DNA from: Paramyrothecium sp. XJ0827
Lineage: Eukaryota; Ascomycota; Sordariomycetes; Hypocreales; Stachybotryaceae
Assembly (NCBI GenBank): GCA_020881915.1
Contig: JAJFPB010000007.1
Coordinates: 434,001-498,000 of the forward strand
Direction: 5' to 3'
DNA length: 64,000 bases
Shown: positions 1 to 10,693 of the stretch, one piece after another
Layout: each line of letters opens with the position of its first letter
Numbering within the stretch: the first letter of the stretch is position 1
Program-made: the position numbers and the translations under genes
Notes under the pieces: generated by a model
Databases searched by the model: none
Seen by the model: only the letters and a program-made list of their open reading frames with translations
Told to the model about the DNA's origin: nothing

Positions 1-2799
1 GCTCGAATAGAGCACGGCCAGCATTGAGAAGGTGCCTGGCTGGTCAGTTTGACACAGTATGATGCCACCGGTGGATTGGCGCAGCTTCTTTTACATGCAT
101 GCATGCATACGTTTACAATCAAGCTTCGGACGATTCCAACAGCCTGACAAATGGGCTCGTAGTAAGCACGGTTCTCATTTCACTGTAATTACTGTACGAC
201 GTGAAGGCCACTATATATTCATAGCCAACGGTCCATTTGCAGATCTAACCCGTCACGAAGACAGCTGATGTCAGGTCTGGCTAGTGTGTTTTAGCCCTAA
301 ATGCAAGCCAGCGCCGTTCAAGAGCCATGGCAAAGTCCATGTGATCCATCGTAGGGCCTAAAGCGGAGTTATTGCCCACTCAACGTTCCGAGAACTTGAA
401 ATCTAGCTTGCGAAGCTGCCTGCCTGGCATAAATGGTCCACCCCCGTTTGTTAAGGCATGTCAAATATCTCCGAGCAGCTTGTTGTCATCATGCCCAACA
501 AAGGCTAGACACCAAAGTTTGCGAGGTGTGGCTGGGCCAACTGCAATGAAAAATATCAATTGAACGTCTTTAATGGTTAGCTAGGATCACTGTTCAGGTA
601 GAGTTCCGCTGCCTGCAGTGTCTGGGAGGCCAGTGGTTGTGAGATCAGATCATGGCTAAGCGGAGAAGCTGCATATATAGGGGTCGCAATCTGCGTCACC
701 AAGATGCTGAGGGTATGTAAATTGAAGCAATATATGGCCTTTCAAGGTCTCCTTTGCCGCTGTGGAGCTGATTTTTGCTACGGGCCGTTGTTGGCTTCCA
801 GACGTTGGACAACGTAGATGCTCAAGAAAACAACAACAATTACATTGATCAAATTGCATATTTATTTCCCCGGCCGATACAAGTTAATGTTTCAAATATA
901 CAAGAGATCGTTGCGTTTGGGCCCCAGGTCTTGGGCTTCGTACTGTTGCTAGGTTGAAGACTATGACTCCTCCATACCTATATTTCTGACCTGCCACCGG
1001 CAGAAGTAGATTTAAAGTAGTGGTTATTGAATTGTCCATGAAATAGAACCCGATCTGCCTCTGGTGGTGCAACGTCTGAACCAGGAGTGGTGGGTGGTCA
1101 AATAGATGGACCGATTCAGGACGTTTCACAACTTCTGGCTACAGAGGGGGCTTCCAACTTTATAACGGCCGGCCGTTCAAAATTTATTTTAGCAGCACGA
1201 CCGAATTATGCAACAAAGAGAAAGTTGTGGAAACGCATGCCCGCATTCTACCTGTGGCGTACCCCAATCACCGCGAGGGTGCGTTTAGGCCCTACATCAT
1301 TGGCAGTGAAAAAGGTGTATGAGATTGTCATCATTCCAATATCTTGATGCAGGCTCCAGATTTGCTGAGATCGATATGGACTTGGCAGTATTCTCCCTCA
1401 TACTTCCGCTCCACACTCCTCCGTCTTTGACCAGCCAACTGGCAGCAATATCTAATGCTAGTTTCTTTCACTTCATACACTAAGCAATGGATCCCCATGT
1501 ATATAATCTAATAATGACTCTCAGTTTCTCTCCTCTCCTCCCAGGGACAGAGTACTGTCGTAACTGGCCACAGCTCGTGGCTTGGAGATGGATCTTATCA
1601 GTCCTCACGGATGCTCCAAACTTGCCTTGGACCCTTGTAAGGTGGGAAAGTGTGCCTTGAGGGGGTGGCGTCAACTAGTCATACAGACAAGTAGAGTGAG
1701 GTAGGGTGACGAAGACTACGGCCAAGCATCCAAAATCAAGGATAGGTCGTAATAGTATGAAGTAGCGGCATCGAATTGGCCCTAAAAGAAAGAGTACCAT
1801 TGGGCCATCATCTGTGGTGTGAATACATCAATTAACAAACTTATGTGGCAACAGGCCAAGATGATGTGGCGATGTGCAGTCACGCTGCTGGGAGGCACAT
1901 GTACCGCCAACTCCTCCGTTTGGCTCGATTTAAGAGGACGTAGCCTCGGGGCTTTGCCTCCGACAGATACCATCCTATACACCACTTTATGTTGGGGCCT
2001 AGTCTCAGGGGATGATTTTGTCAGTGTAAGGAATAAGAGAAAATTTCGGGTTATTGAGATATCTCAGGTATATGGAAAAGGCGTGGGACACGGTATTTAA
2101 GATACGCAATAGCATGTGTCACGTCATCAAGATAGACTCAGACGTGAAACAGATAGCCTCGGAAGACGGCAAAAGCGGCTTTGAGGGGTGGATCTAGAAT
2201 GAGAAGAAGGGCTAAGATTGTAGCTTGAGGCATCCTGCTGGGGGCTGGGTTGTCACAGGAAGCGTGCCGTGGCCTCGCCAAGATTGGCGTTTCATAAGAG
2301 TGGAAACATCTAATGCAAGCGCCGCGCAGTGGGTAGCGATAAAATGAGTAGCAGAAACCATCATAGAATCTGACGACATGGCCATAGAACGGTACTCAAG
2401 CAGAGGACGCGTAGCTACCAAGGATCGACCAATAAACTAGGCGGGTACAGCCTTACGCGACTCATCTTCTGGGATCGAGGTCTAATGATCGAGATGATTA
2501 CGCGGCTTCTCAATGCATCGAACAAGGGACTAGGCTAAATCAGCCCGCAGATGACTTGCTACCGGAACCATATAGGAAACCCAATGAAAGGACTGTGGCG
2601 ATGTTATACGGGGCGTAGTCAGGGACTTGACCCGAGTTCACATATGCTGTTTATGTCATTTGGAGATGTCTTGTCCACCCGCCTAAGTATTGGCGGCCCG
2701 GTTATTATAAAACACGTTAAATACACGCAGTACTGCCTACTACAGTAGTAGTGGTTAAGGCAGTTCGCCATAGAGGCAACATTCCAATCATGTTTCGAA
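1..2799. other. Intergenic stretch with no recognisable gene
   Basis: Only short, low-quality open frames occur on both strands and none shows a known motif, a signal peptide or a convincing splice pattern. A short CATG microsatellite lies at about 93-109. I see no transposon ends or RNA gene. It could be decayed sequence or a long upstream or downstream region of genes outside the window. Confidence 0.5.
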
Positions 2800-4130
2800 T
2801 CAGGCAAGAACACCAACAGAGACCCAAGCATTGCGGACAATGATCGATGCAGGAACGCCAAACAACGTCATAGCTTGATCAACCGTCACATCGGCCCACT
2901 GCTTGAAAGTGATTACCCCACCAGGTCGCTTAACGCGCGGGTCCGTCAAAGTGGCATACCAAATCCTTCCCGCCTTGTCCCAAGCATACCCACCGAAGCC
3001 AATGGCGGTCAAGTAGAATGCGCGATTGGGGATACCCGAGGTATTGTGAACATCCAGGCTATCGTTGTACTGGCTGAAATGGGCGATCTGATTGTCTCGA
3101 CCAAGGATCGGATCGTTGAACGCAGTTCCCGGGTTTGCGATGTTGCGCAGAGCTGCACCTTTGATACCAATGGGGAACAGATTCTGGCCGGTGATCCAAT
3201 CAGCATCTGCTGCAGTCTGGTTGAAGTGCCACTGCTCAACCAATGCGGCAAAGACGTCGGAGATGGACTCGTTCAGGCCACCGGACTGCTTCTTGTAGTT
3301 GATCCCGGCGGTGTATTGGGTGATGGCGTGGGTCAATTCGTGCGCGACAACATCTAGGGAATCCGCAAAATAGTCGAAGATGATGCCATCACCATCTCCA
3401 AAAGCAAACTGGACACCATTCCAGAAGGCGTTGTTGTACCCGAGGGGATTTGTAGTGGGGTTATGATGAACAGTAGCCACAGGAGTAACGCCATTGTCGT
3501 TGATAGCGTTGCGACCAAACACGGTATGGAAAAATTTGACCGTGATGCCGACACCGTCATAGGCGTTGTTGACCTGCCTGTCGCGTGTGCGAGGAGCACC
3601 TTCTGCGCGAGCAAGGGTCCCAGGAAGAGGGGGACGGTTCCTCCCATCGTAGATGGCGCGCTTCAGCACAAGGTCCACGGCCCGAGGGTCATGCGGCTCG
3701 TCCGTCGCGGCAGGCCCAACAAGAGCAGCTCTCTGTTCGCGAATCTTAGCATCTGATCTCAACGTTGCCCTTGAGCTCTCTCGAGTCTCATCGTCTACTA
3801 GTTCACTCTGGGCAATATGTTCAAGAATGCCGGGCGGGACAAAGCCTGAGCTCACAATTGGTACTTGGGCTGCCGGAACATCAGAATCGCCAGGAGCAGT
3901 GGGTGCTTCACCGCTCGTGAGGGCTTGCACACGCTGCTCGCGGAAGTCCTGATCGGCTGAGAGGGTGTGAATAGCAGCCTGACGCGCTTCCTCTGGAGCA
4001 GCCTCAGACTCGGCAATGTGCTTGAGGATATAAGCAGGGACAAAGTGACACATCTGGAAACAAGAGGTCAGCATGTGATCAAAAACACAACTGAGAGTCA
4101 TACAGCCGCGGGCTGGTCCTGATTGCACAT
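2800..4130 (-). CDS. Thermolysin-type (M4) zinc metalloprotease, protealysin-like, with duplicated propeptide segment
   Basis: Predicted zinc endopeptidase of family M4, about 426 residues in two exons (4130-4104 and 4053-2800) around a 50-bp intron with a CTGAC branch site. The intron places a clean ATG upstream. Seen: the HELTH zinc motif at about residues 247-251, GGLNES carrying the third zinc ligand (about Glu271), and a DVHNTSG motif near the C-terminus matching the thermolysin active-site His region. There is no signal peptide. The N-terminus instead starts with FVPAYILKHIAESE, the short propeptide type known from protealysin-like proteases. A second copy, FVPPGILEHIAQSE, follows about 67 residues later. 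M4 enzymes are mostly bacterial, so ancestral transfer into fungi is likely. The catalytic domain looks complete, so the gene is probably functional. Family assignment is sure; secretion route is not. Confidence 0.93.
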
Positions 4131-5837
4131 GATGGTTGGTCGACAGTTAATTTATAAGGTAAGGTGTAGAAAGGTCATTAATCGTTTCAGATCGTATTTG
4201 AACTCTGGTGGCTCGTGGATGATGAACTTACATTCGATGCTCACCACCTATACCCTTATTTATACCTCAATTATAGACGCCCGCGGCCCTTAAGCCGGCT
4301 GCAACGCCTTTCGCACGTCCAACATACTGTATATTGAAACCTAAATCAAAAGCAAAGCCTGGCTAGTTATCGAAAACTCAATACTGGAATGTGCAACTCC
4401 GCTGCCATTTTCCCGAGTCATGGCGTGTGACGGTTGAGGAGCAAGTCGCTCAGCTGGACTGGAGAGTACTGCTTGTTGGAGGACTCAGCATTCTTCGCAG
4501 CCGCCGAGCTGAGTTTATCCCACCAAAAATAAATTAGCTTCTATGTGATCAATAGAATGATATTTTTGGAGCCTTCGGAAGCAATTTGGCACACTATGCG
4601 GCAACATATGTCGGTTATTCCAAAAGTGCGCCCGGCTGCATTGAGACATACGGGTAACCATGTACAGCTACCGGTGCAGCTTCGCAGAAAATTTGCGCCA
4701 AGGTTTAACAAGGTTGTTACAGGGTGGTGGTGTGATGGACAAGATGATGCCTAATTCTGAGGCAAAGGTTAAAGCTAAGGAAACCTTGAGACTTGGGAAG
4801 ACCAGTATCGGAGAGCGTCCATAGTGGAACTTTATGAGAGTGCCGCCGCGGAAACTACATGTAACTTATTACCCAGCTATTTTAATGTCCCAGTGGGTGC
4901 ACGGTTGCCGCCAGCAATATCGCCCGAACCTCGGCTCTCGGCGGCTCTCGCGGCCATTTAATGGACCCACTCAGTCTCGTTGAGATCTGGACTGGTTTCG
5001 CAGCAAGTGCCGGCTTGGCCCTGCTCTTTGACTGTCTGCCTTCCTCCACGCATTTGAATCCGAGCCACAGCCGCACACCCCTCATCCTGTTTAGCGTGCA
5101 GTCCGTCGGTTGGCTATTCCCCATTCGCCAGCGTTGTGAAGCCAATGTCTGTGGCTGTTACATAATACGGATACTGACCACCATTGCGGGGACGGAGCCC
5201 AATGGCAACGACAGTTCGAACCAACCTGCCACAATACTTTCGCTTTCACCTGTGGGCTCGTGCAGCTCTCATCCGCAACAGGTTGATGTGGTTTGTTGCT
5301 GTCACGACACATGTGGCCAAAATTAATTTTGATCGAGATTGGAGGGGTGTGCGCGAAACATGGCGCTTGAGCAACTGCGCAGATCGGGACAGTCCAAGTG
5401 GCAGAGGGCTCTCTTCAACCCAGCTGCAATTACCGTGGCAAGGGGAGGCGTTGGCACGTCAGGCTGTGTAGCATTCCCGGTCACGTCGGTGTTAAGAACG
5501 ACCATAACGTCTATCGTCTGCCCAACATGAGGCGGCACACAGGTCTCCCACATAGCCCATAAGGCAGTCGCCCTGGTATTGCGGCAGTCGTAGCAGCCAC
5601 GTTTAGCTTAAAACCAATCTACTCGACGGTTTCGATTCGGCTACACACACAATTCTTGAGACAAATGGCAGACTAGCAAGCAATGGTATGCCATACTGAA
5701 GGGTTGCATTACCGCGGATAAATGTAGAAATTGCAAGTCCTCGGTATGCCACATAAGGCAACTACTAAAAAAAAAGGCAAGAGCAGGACCACTCCCAAGT
5801 CCAAAATCATTCAAAACTTCGACTACTTTCCATACTA
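4131..5837. other. Intergenic region
   Basis: This holds the upstream region of the M4 gene and the downstream side of the CYTH-like gene. Several short overlapping open frames sit between 4.88 and 5.55 kb on both strands, but none has a recognisable domain or credible splicing. I see nothing else in it. Confidence 0.45.
4257..4264 (-). promoter_or_regulatory. Candidate TATA box of the M4 protease gene
   Basis: On the minus strand the sequence reads TATAAATA, about 127 bp upstream of the proposed ATG at 4130, a plausible distance for a fungal core promoter with a short 5' leader. This rests on sequence match only. Confidence 0.35.
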
Positions 5838-6629
5838 TTAGTAGTTCTCCATAATGAGCTGTGTTTTTAGCGAGTCCCTTGCGAGCAACCACCCCTTCTC
5901 CTCTAGATGCGCGGCAAGTTTGCCCCGTTCAGCCATAGCCACTTCTCGGCTAGCCGTCTTGAAGGATGCTTCCACAATATACGAAATCTTCCTATCTGGG
6001 CCGGTGCGGATGGGCCAGACCTCGATGTATAGCTTCGTGTCGTTCCATGTGCCAATCCATCGCTTAGCGTGGACCGGCCCATAAAGGCGCGAAACTTTTA
6101 GCGCAGCAGTGCCCCATTTGTTGGACTCCCAGTCGTCGAACTTGTCGGGCGCTGCATCAATGAGCATTTTGCGCGACTCAGATAATCCCGGCAGGTCCAT
6201 CCCATTCGAATGATCTGCCTTTTTTTCACGGCTGATAGAGAGAGTCTGGGCCAGGATGCCCCATTCGACTTGCGCCTCGTATTTCTTGTCATCGGCATTG
6301 AAGCCATCTTCATTGGCCGTCGTAAGCTCGGTGTCAATGCAGGCACTCGAGATATTATACCGTTTCTTGTAGGTCAGCTCGATGCCGCTCTTGTTCTGTG
6401 TCTTGCGAATGCGGACGTTCCAGCCCGCAGCATAGATGTCCTTAGAGTCGGTATCAAGAAACTGGACGTTCATCAAAGTGGAAGTGGGCGGCATCCCAAA
6501 GGCCGACAGCACGGTACTCGTTGGCTCGTGGTCGGGGTTAAGTACTATTTCTGGCTTGAGCAGGAGCCTGACCTCATACTCAGGCGTCAAGTTCGCCTTC
6601 TTTGGTGGTGGAATGGCTCGAGATGACAT
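5838..6629 (-). CDS. CYTH-like domain protein (hypothetical)
   Basis: Single-exon protein of 263 residues beginning MSSRAIPPPKK. After a short proline/lysine-rich start comes an alternating charged strand (EYEVRLLLKP), then FLDTDSKDIYAAGWNVRIRK and GIELTYKKRY. This order resembles the beta-barrel of the CYTH superfamily (class IV adenylate cyclase, thiamine triphosphatase, triphosphate tunnel enzymes), in which charged residues on alternating positions bind triphosphate and metal. The canonical ExExK signature is degraded here (EYEVR), so catalysis is doubtful. No signal peptide or membrane segment is visible, so it is probably cytoplasmic. Similar uncharacterised proteins are common in fungi. 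That it is a real gene is likely; the substrate is unknown. Confidence 0.6.
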   Translation of the reverse strand: MSSRAIPPPKKANLTPEYEVRLLLKPEIVLNPDHEPTSTVLSAFGMPPTSTLMNVQFLDTDSKDIYAAGWNVRIRKTQNKSGIELTYKKRYNISSACIDTELTTANEDGFNADDKKYEAQVEWGILAQTLSISREKKADHSNGMDLPGLSESRKMLIDAAPDKFDDWESNKWGTAALKVSRLYGPVHAKRWIGTWNDTKLYIEVWPIRTGPDRKISYIVEASFKTASREVAMAERGKLAAHLEEKGWLLARDSLKTQLIMENY

Positions 6630-7474
6630 GGTGAACCGGGTGGATCAGAGAGCACTGTATGGTGTTTGTGAGCTTTCGGATGGGCTTTGAATGGAGCAGT
6701 CTGGGCAATGGAGCAATGTTGGGTTGGTTTGCAGGAGTGAGATAGGCTTGTGCTGGAGTGGCCGTTTTTAAACGATACATCACAAACTCTCTTAATAGGG
6801 GGCAATAAGAGTAAGCCCATATCCATTACCATTATGCAAGTAATTTTTCGGCCTTAGATGGGACGGTAAGGGTGAGACGATAATGATTTAATTCAAATAC
6901 CTTGTTCTATACTAAAGCCATGTTATCAAGACGAAGGAGCCACAGGTAATTGGTAATTGGTATGTTAGGTAGATGTATTTTTAGCGCCATTAAGCCTAAG
7001 TTCAGACAATCATCCGAGGTCCAAGCCATAATCAGAGTCAGTTAGTTAGTGCTACTCTATTGAATATTAGGATTGGCCTATTTGGTATGTCGCCTGGGGT
7101 ACGTCAGAATTATGTATTCACATTCCAGTATAGAATAGCAAACCAGTAACTCCATCAGCCACTTAAAATAAATCTCTATACAACTGCCCTATAACTGTAA
7201 AAGGAGCAGATATCGGTATTAAACCTAATATCAGCTGATGTGATCGAGAACAGGTTTATTTATATGGGCCTTATTAACCTAATTTACAGAACTATAGTAA
7301 TTGTCAGGCAACTGAGAAACCGGACATTTGTCCCACCACCACTAGCTCCATAAAAAATCCACAGCATATCCTGAGTCACTTGTAAACTTAGCCGCCATCA
7401 CTTATACTACAGGGCCATGTGGTGATGACCTTGGTCTCCATCACCTGCATAAAAAGCTTCTCTGCCTCCTCACT
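6630..7474. other. AT-rich intergenic region
   Basis: From about 6840 to 7330 the sequence is markedly AT-rich and full of stop codons in all frames, with many TA/TTA/CTA steps. This could be a mutated (RIP-like) repeat relic or simply a long promoter. A candidate TATA-like GCATAAAAAG lies about 25 bp before the ATG at 7475. No gene is seen. Confidence 0.4.
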
Positions 7475-7749
7475 ATGCGCTATTTTTATACCCTCATATC
7501 GCTTCTAGCAGGCGTTGTTACAGCCGCACCTGCGGTCACGGCCCCTGCGATTAGTAAAATTGACCCAGTAAGTGGCCTTGTATCGTTGCATGGACTGAGA
7601 CTGACCGATCCAAGGAGTGCGCTCAAAAATGTGTTTCTGAGATATGCTACCCAGGAGGCGTCATCCCCATTGTCCCTCCCGACAACGGTTTCAGGTTCTG
7701 CGCAAACATTTGCTTGAAGCCAGTGAGCAAGGAAGATCAGGATCCATGA
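7475..7749 (+). CDS. Small cysteine-rich secreted protein (effector-like), two exons
   Basis: Exon 1 (7475-7567) encodes 31 residues with a hydrophobic N-terminus ending in the leader-like LLAGVVTAAPA. A GTAAGT donor at 7568 and a CTGAC branch precede two closely spaced acceptors, AAG (intron end 7614) and GAG (7617), that differ by one in-frame residue. Exon 2 runs to a TGA at 7747-7749 and contains CAQKCVSEICYPGG and FRFCANICLKP, five cysteines in about 43 residues. The mature product would be about 55 residues. I do not recognise a family. Size, signal peptide and Cys density fit the small secreted or effector class of fungi. A further intron from a GTGAGC at 7723 is possible and would change the C-terminus. 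Without splicing the frame runs into a different, Cys-poor peptide. Confidence 0.55.
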
Positions 7750-8791
7750 TCGGCACCTTTCTTCAGAATGACAGGTGTAATAAGCTGGAAGGGTAGATCA
7801 TGAAAGCTATTACCCATCAAATTGATGCAAGCGGTTTATGTTTTGGAAATCATCAAATCTATATTGAACGTGCTTGGGGGTTGCTCAGCTTAGACCAGCA
7901 TAAGATCCCCATCTGAATCGCAACTAGTTGGAGGTCTAAAGACTAGATGATATAGGCTCACATGGAATCACAAAACCACCTCCCGGACTTCTGATTCGCT
8001 TTCCAATCTTGGTGAATCCATTACTCGAGAGTGTCCCAGTGTTGGCGGTGACTTGTGTCACTACGTCTGACATACGCCATTACTCATGAAGTAAAGCAAC
8101 ACCAACCAGTTCCTGAAGCTTGTCGACAGCAACGAGCCTCGCTACATCAGTAGCACCATAACTGCCCTTTAATTGCCCAGCTATACAGAGGACACTTAGG
8201 TGGTGAACCAAAGATCAGTAGCGGTCATATCCTAGCATGACCCATTTCGGTGCGTTGGGGCCAGGTCAATTTCCATGAATAAGTTAGTGGCTGCTAAGAA
8301 TCCTTCGCGTATAATCAGCATTAGTCTCTTTCCACCAAGGCTGTATGCACGTCTGTCGTAAAGTAAACTCTTTCAGGACCTGCTGGTTGCAGGCACTTCA
8401 TCGTACATCAATTGACCAGTCTGCCGTTGAGTTGTCGGCGTTGAGTTGTCGGCGTTGAGCATTTTGCCGCATGGACTGTCCACCTCCGCTCATAGGAGAA
8501 GAAGCTGTTCATGCTGCAGTGTCTTTATTGAGAGCCACCAGAATTACGATGACTAGTGGACTTTTGCGGGCTTCAGTGAAGCGAACCCCTGGATAGTATA
8601 CCACTCCAGGATTATTTTGGGGCGTCGGCCCCTGACACCGTCGTATGAGCTAAATTCCGCATGGGTCGTAGAAGCGGCATCTCGGCACAGTCGCCGGAAA
8701 TTCTCGTCCAGGATCCTATACATATATGCCGGCCTCCCAGAGGCAAGACGTAAGAAACCGGTTGCATTCTACGCCTATTTCTGCCAACATC
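7750..8791. other. Intergenic region before the GH16 gene
   Basis: About 1 kb without a credible gene. It contains a 14-bp tandem repeat at 8425-8459 and presumably the promoter of the GH16 gene. Confidence 0.5.
8425..8459. repeat. 14-bp tandem repeat, 2.5 copies
   Basis: CGTTGAGTTGTCGG is repeated head to tail twice, followed by a half copy. It lies about 330 bp upstream of the GH16 start codon. Function is unknown. Confidence 0.85.
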
Positions 8792-10028
8792 ATGCGTTCC
8801 GAAGTTATCTCAGCCACAACACTTTTGGCCTCGTCCAGTGCTTGCCAAACCTTCACCTTGCAGAAGGTGTATGATGCGAGCAATTTCTTCGACGGTTTCA
8901 ACTTCAGAGATGTGAGAAACTATGCGCCAACAAAGACATTCCGGTAAAGCTAATACAGCTCAATATGCAGGCTGCATACTATGATGAGCTTGACCCTTCG
9001 TATGGAGGTGACCCGACGCATGGTTCAGTAAATTACTTGAGCAAGGCTAATGCCGAGGCTGCCGGCCTTGTCTACACGGACAACGACCAGATCTACATTG
9101 GCGCCGATTACACTAATGTCGCCAAGCCTCTTGGCAGATCTACCGATCGCCATGGGCGTGACGGCGTTCGTCTCGAGTCAAAGGAGACGTATAGCTCGGG
9201 CCTGCTGATTGCCGACATTGCCCACATGCCCGGCACAGCTTGCGGTGTATGGCCATCTTTGTGAGTCCGTACCATCGTACTCTCTAGTAATGCTATTAAC
9301 AATTTGTTCAAGCTGGTCATACAACTTTGATGAGGACCCCGTTGGTGAAATTGATATCATCGAGGGCATCAATAATGCCGACCAGAACGTAGTTTCATTG
9401 CACACGTGCGGTGCCTGCTCCTTCAACAACATCGGGGGTCTAGATGAACGAGCTCAATGCAACAACGGCGGCACTGTGTCCAAATGGTGTGAGGACGGCA
9501 CAAACTAGTAAGTACAGAAGCAACTCTTGCCTAATGAAGGTGTTAATTGTTTTTTGCAGCGATGGTTGCGGCAATACCATGAGCACGGGCTCTTATGGAG
9601 ATGCCTTCAACAATGGAGAGGGTGGTGTTTACGCCGTCTGGCTTGACCAGAATGCTCTGAGCATCTACTGGTGGAGCCGCGACAGCATTCCCAGCGACAT
9701 CACCGCTGGAAACCCCGATCCTAGCAAATGGGGTACGCCTGCTTCTCGTTTTGGGAACGGCAGCAGCTGCAACATCAGCAAGTACTTCAAGAAACAAACT
9801 ATTGTAAGCTTCCCACTTCCGCGACGTCGAAAACAAGACCTTGGAGCTGACAAGTCCCGGCAGGTCATCAACACGGCCTTCTGTGGTGATAACATTGACC
9901 AATCCATCTGGGATGACACGTGCCGCGGTCCTACTGAGCATAGTACCTGCGACGAGTATGTTACCAACAACCCAGGCGATTTTGCTGGTACATACTGGCT
10001 TTTCAACTCCATCAAGCTCTACCAGTAG
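8792..10028 (+). CDS. Secreted GH16 endo-1,3(4)-beta-glucanase
   Basis: Five exons (8792-8911, 8971-9260, 9313-9507, 9560-9803, 9864-10028) join in frame to a protein of 337 residues; all introns are 52-60 bp with GT/AG ends. The start gives a signal peptide ending near SSSACQTF. The GH16 catalytic signature appears as GEIDIIEG, with the nucleophile and acid/base glutamates at about residues 149 and 154, split from the upstream GVWPSF-W region by an intron. Many cysteines and the order of strands (TACGVWPSFW, CNNGG, VWLDQNALSIYWW) match fungal mixed-linkage/laminarin-type glucanases of the single-domain kind. The enzyme would hydrolyse beta-1,3(4)-glucans outside the cell. It converges on the GH127 gene. 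Family is certain; exact linkage preference cannot be read from sequence. Confidence 0.93.
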
Positions 10029-10693
10029 AGAAGCCCCGAAACGGCGGTCGGCAGGGGTCTGAGACTATTCTTTTACAATCTGAAAACTTGACTTTGTTCA
10101 AAAGATGTTCGCCATCTTGGTCAGTCGGGAAAGTTTGTGAAATTTCTGCCATAGGGCCTACTATTTAGACAAAATACGTATCAACAATAAATCTGGGAGC
10201 TCTGAAATAAGTTCAGATGTGATTACAGTTCCTACTACTCTGCCTCTTCGCGATTGGCCTGGTATGCACGGATATGTGCTTGCAACTTGAAGGGAAGCAC
10301 ACCTCTTATTGTCAATGAGCTCCCCAACATTAATGTCTAGTTGATTGTTCATCTCAGGTCAGCAAGGTGGCCATGTTCGCTAGTCGCCACTGAGGCTTGC
10401 ATGAAACTAATGAAATTCGTGAGACTGCGATGTAGCATACAATTCCTTCCTGCCACATTTGAAACCCAATTATCGGGATCGCTCAAGTACTTATCAGGCG
10501 AACGTAACAGATGCCAGTCAAGAAAATACTGCGAGAATTGAGGAATTCCTAGGAAAGGCCGTTTCATCCACGACGCGGACCATTTGTCACGCAATTTGCA
10601 GCTTCACAAAAAGCATGAATCCTGGGGTAAACCACAGAACACTGAGGTGGCAGGCCGACGAACAAGACCAAACTCCATCTTCTTCCCAGAAAC
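10029..10693. other. Convergent intergenic region
   Basis: Shared 3' region of the GH16 and GH127 genes. No further gene is seen. Confidence 0.5.

Noticed and set aside
2875..3357. 160-codon open frame antisense to the M4 protease
   Set aside because: It overlaps the conserved catalytic domain on the other strand and shows no domain.
6210..6626. 138-codon frame antisense to the CYTH-like gene
   Set aside because: Shadow frame with no features; the minus-strand reading carries the domain pattern.
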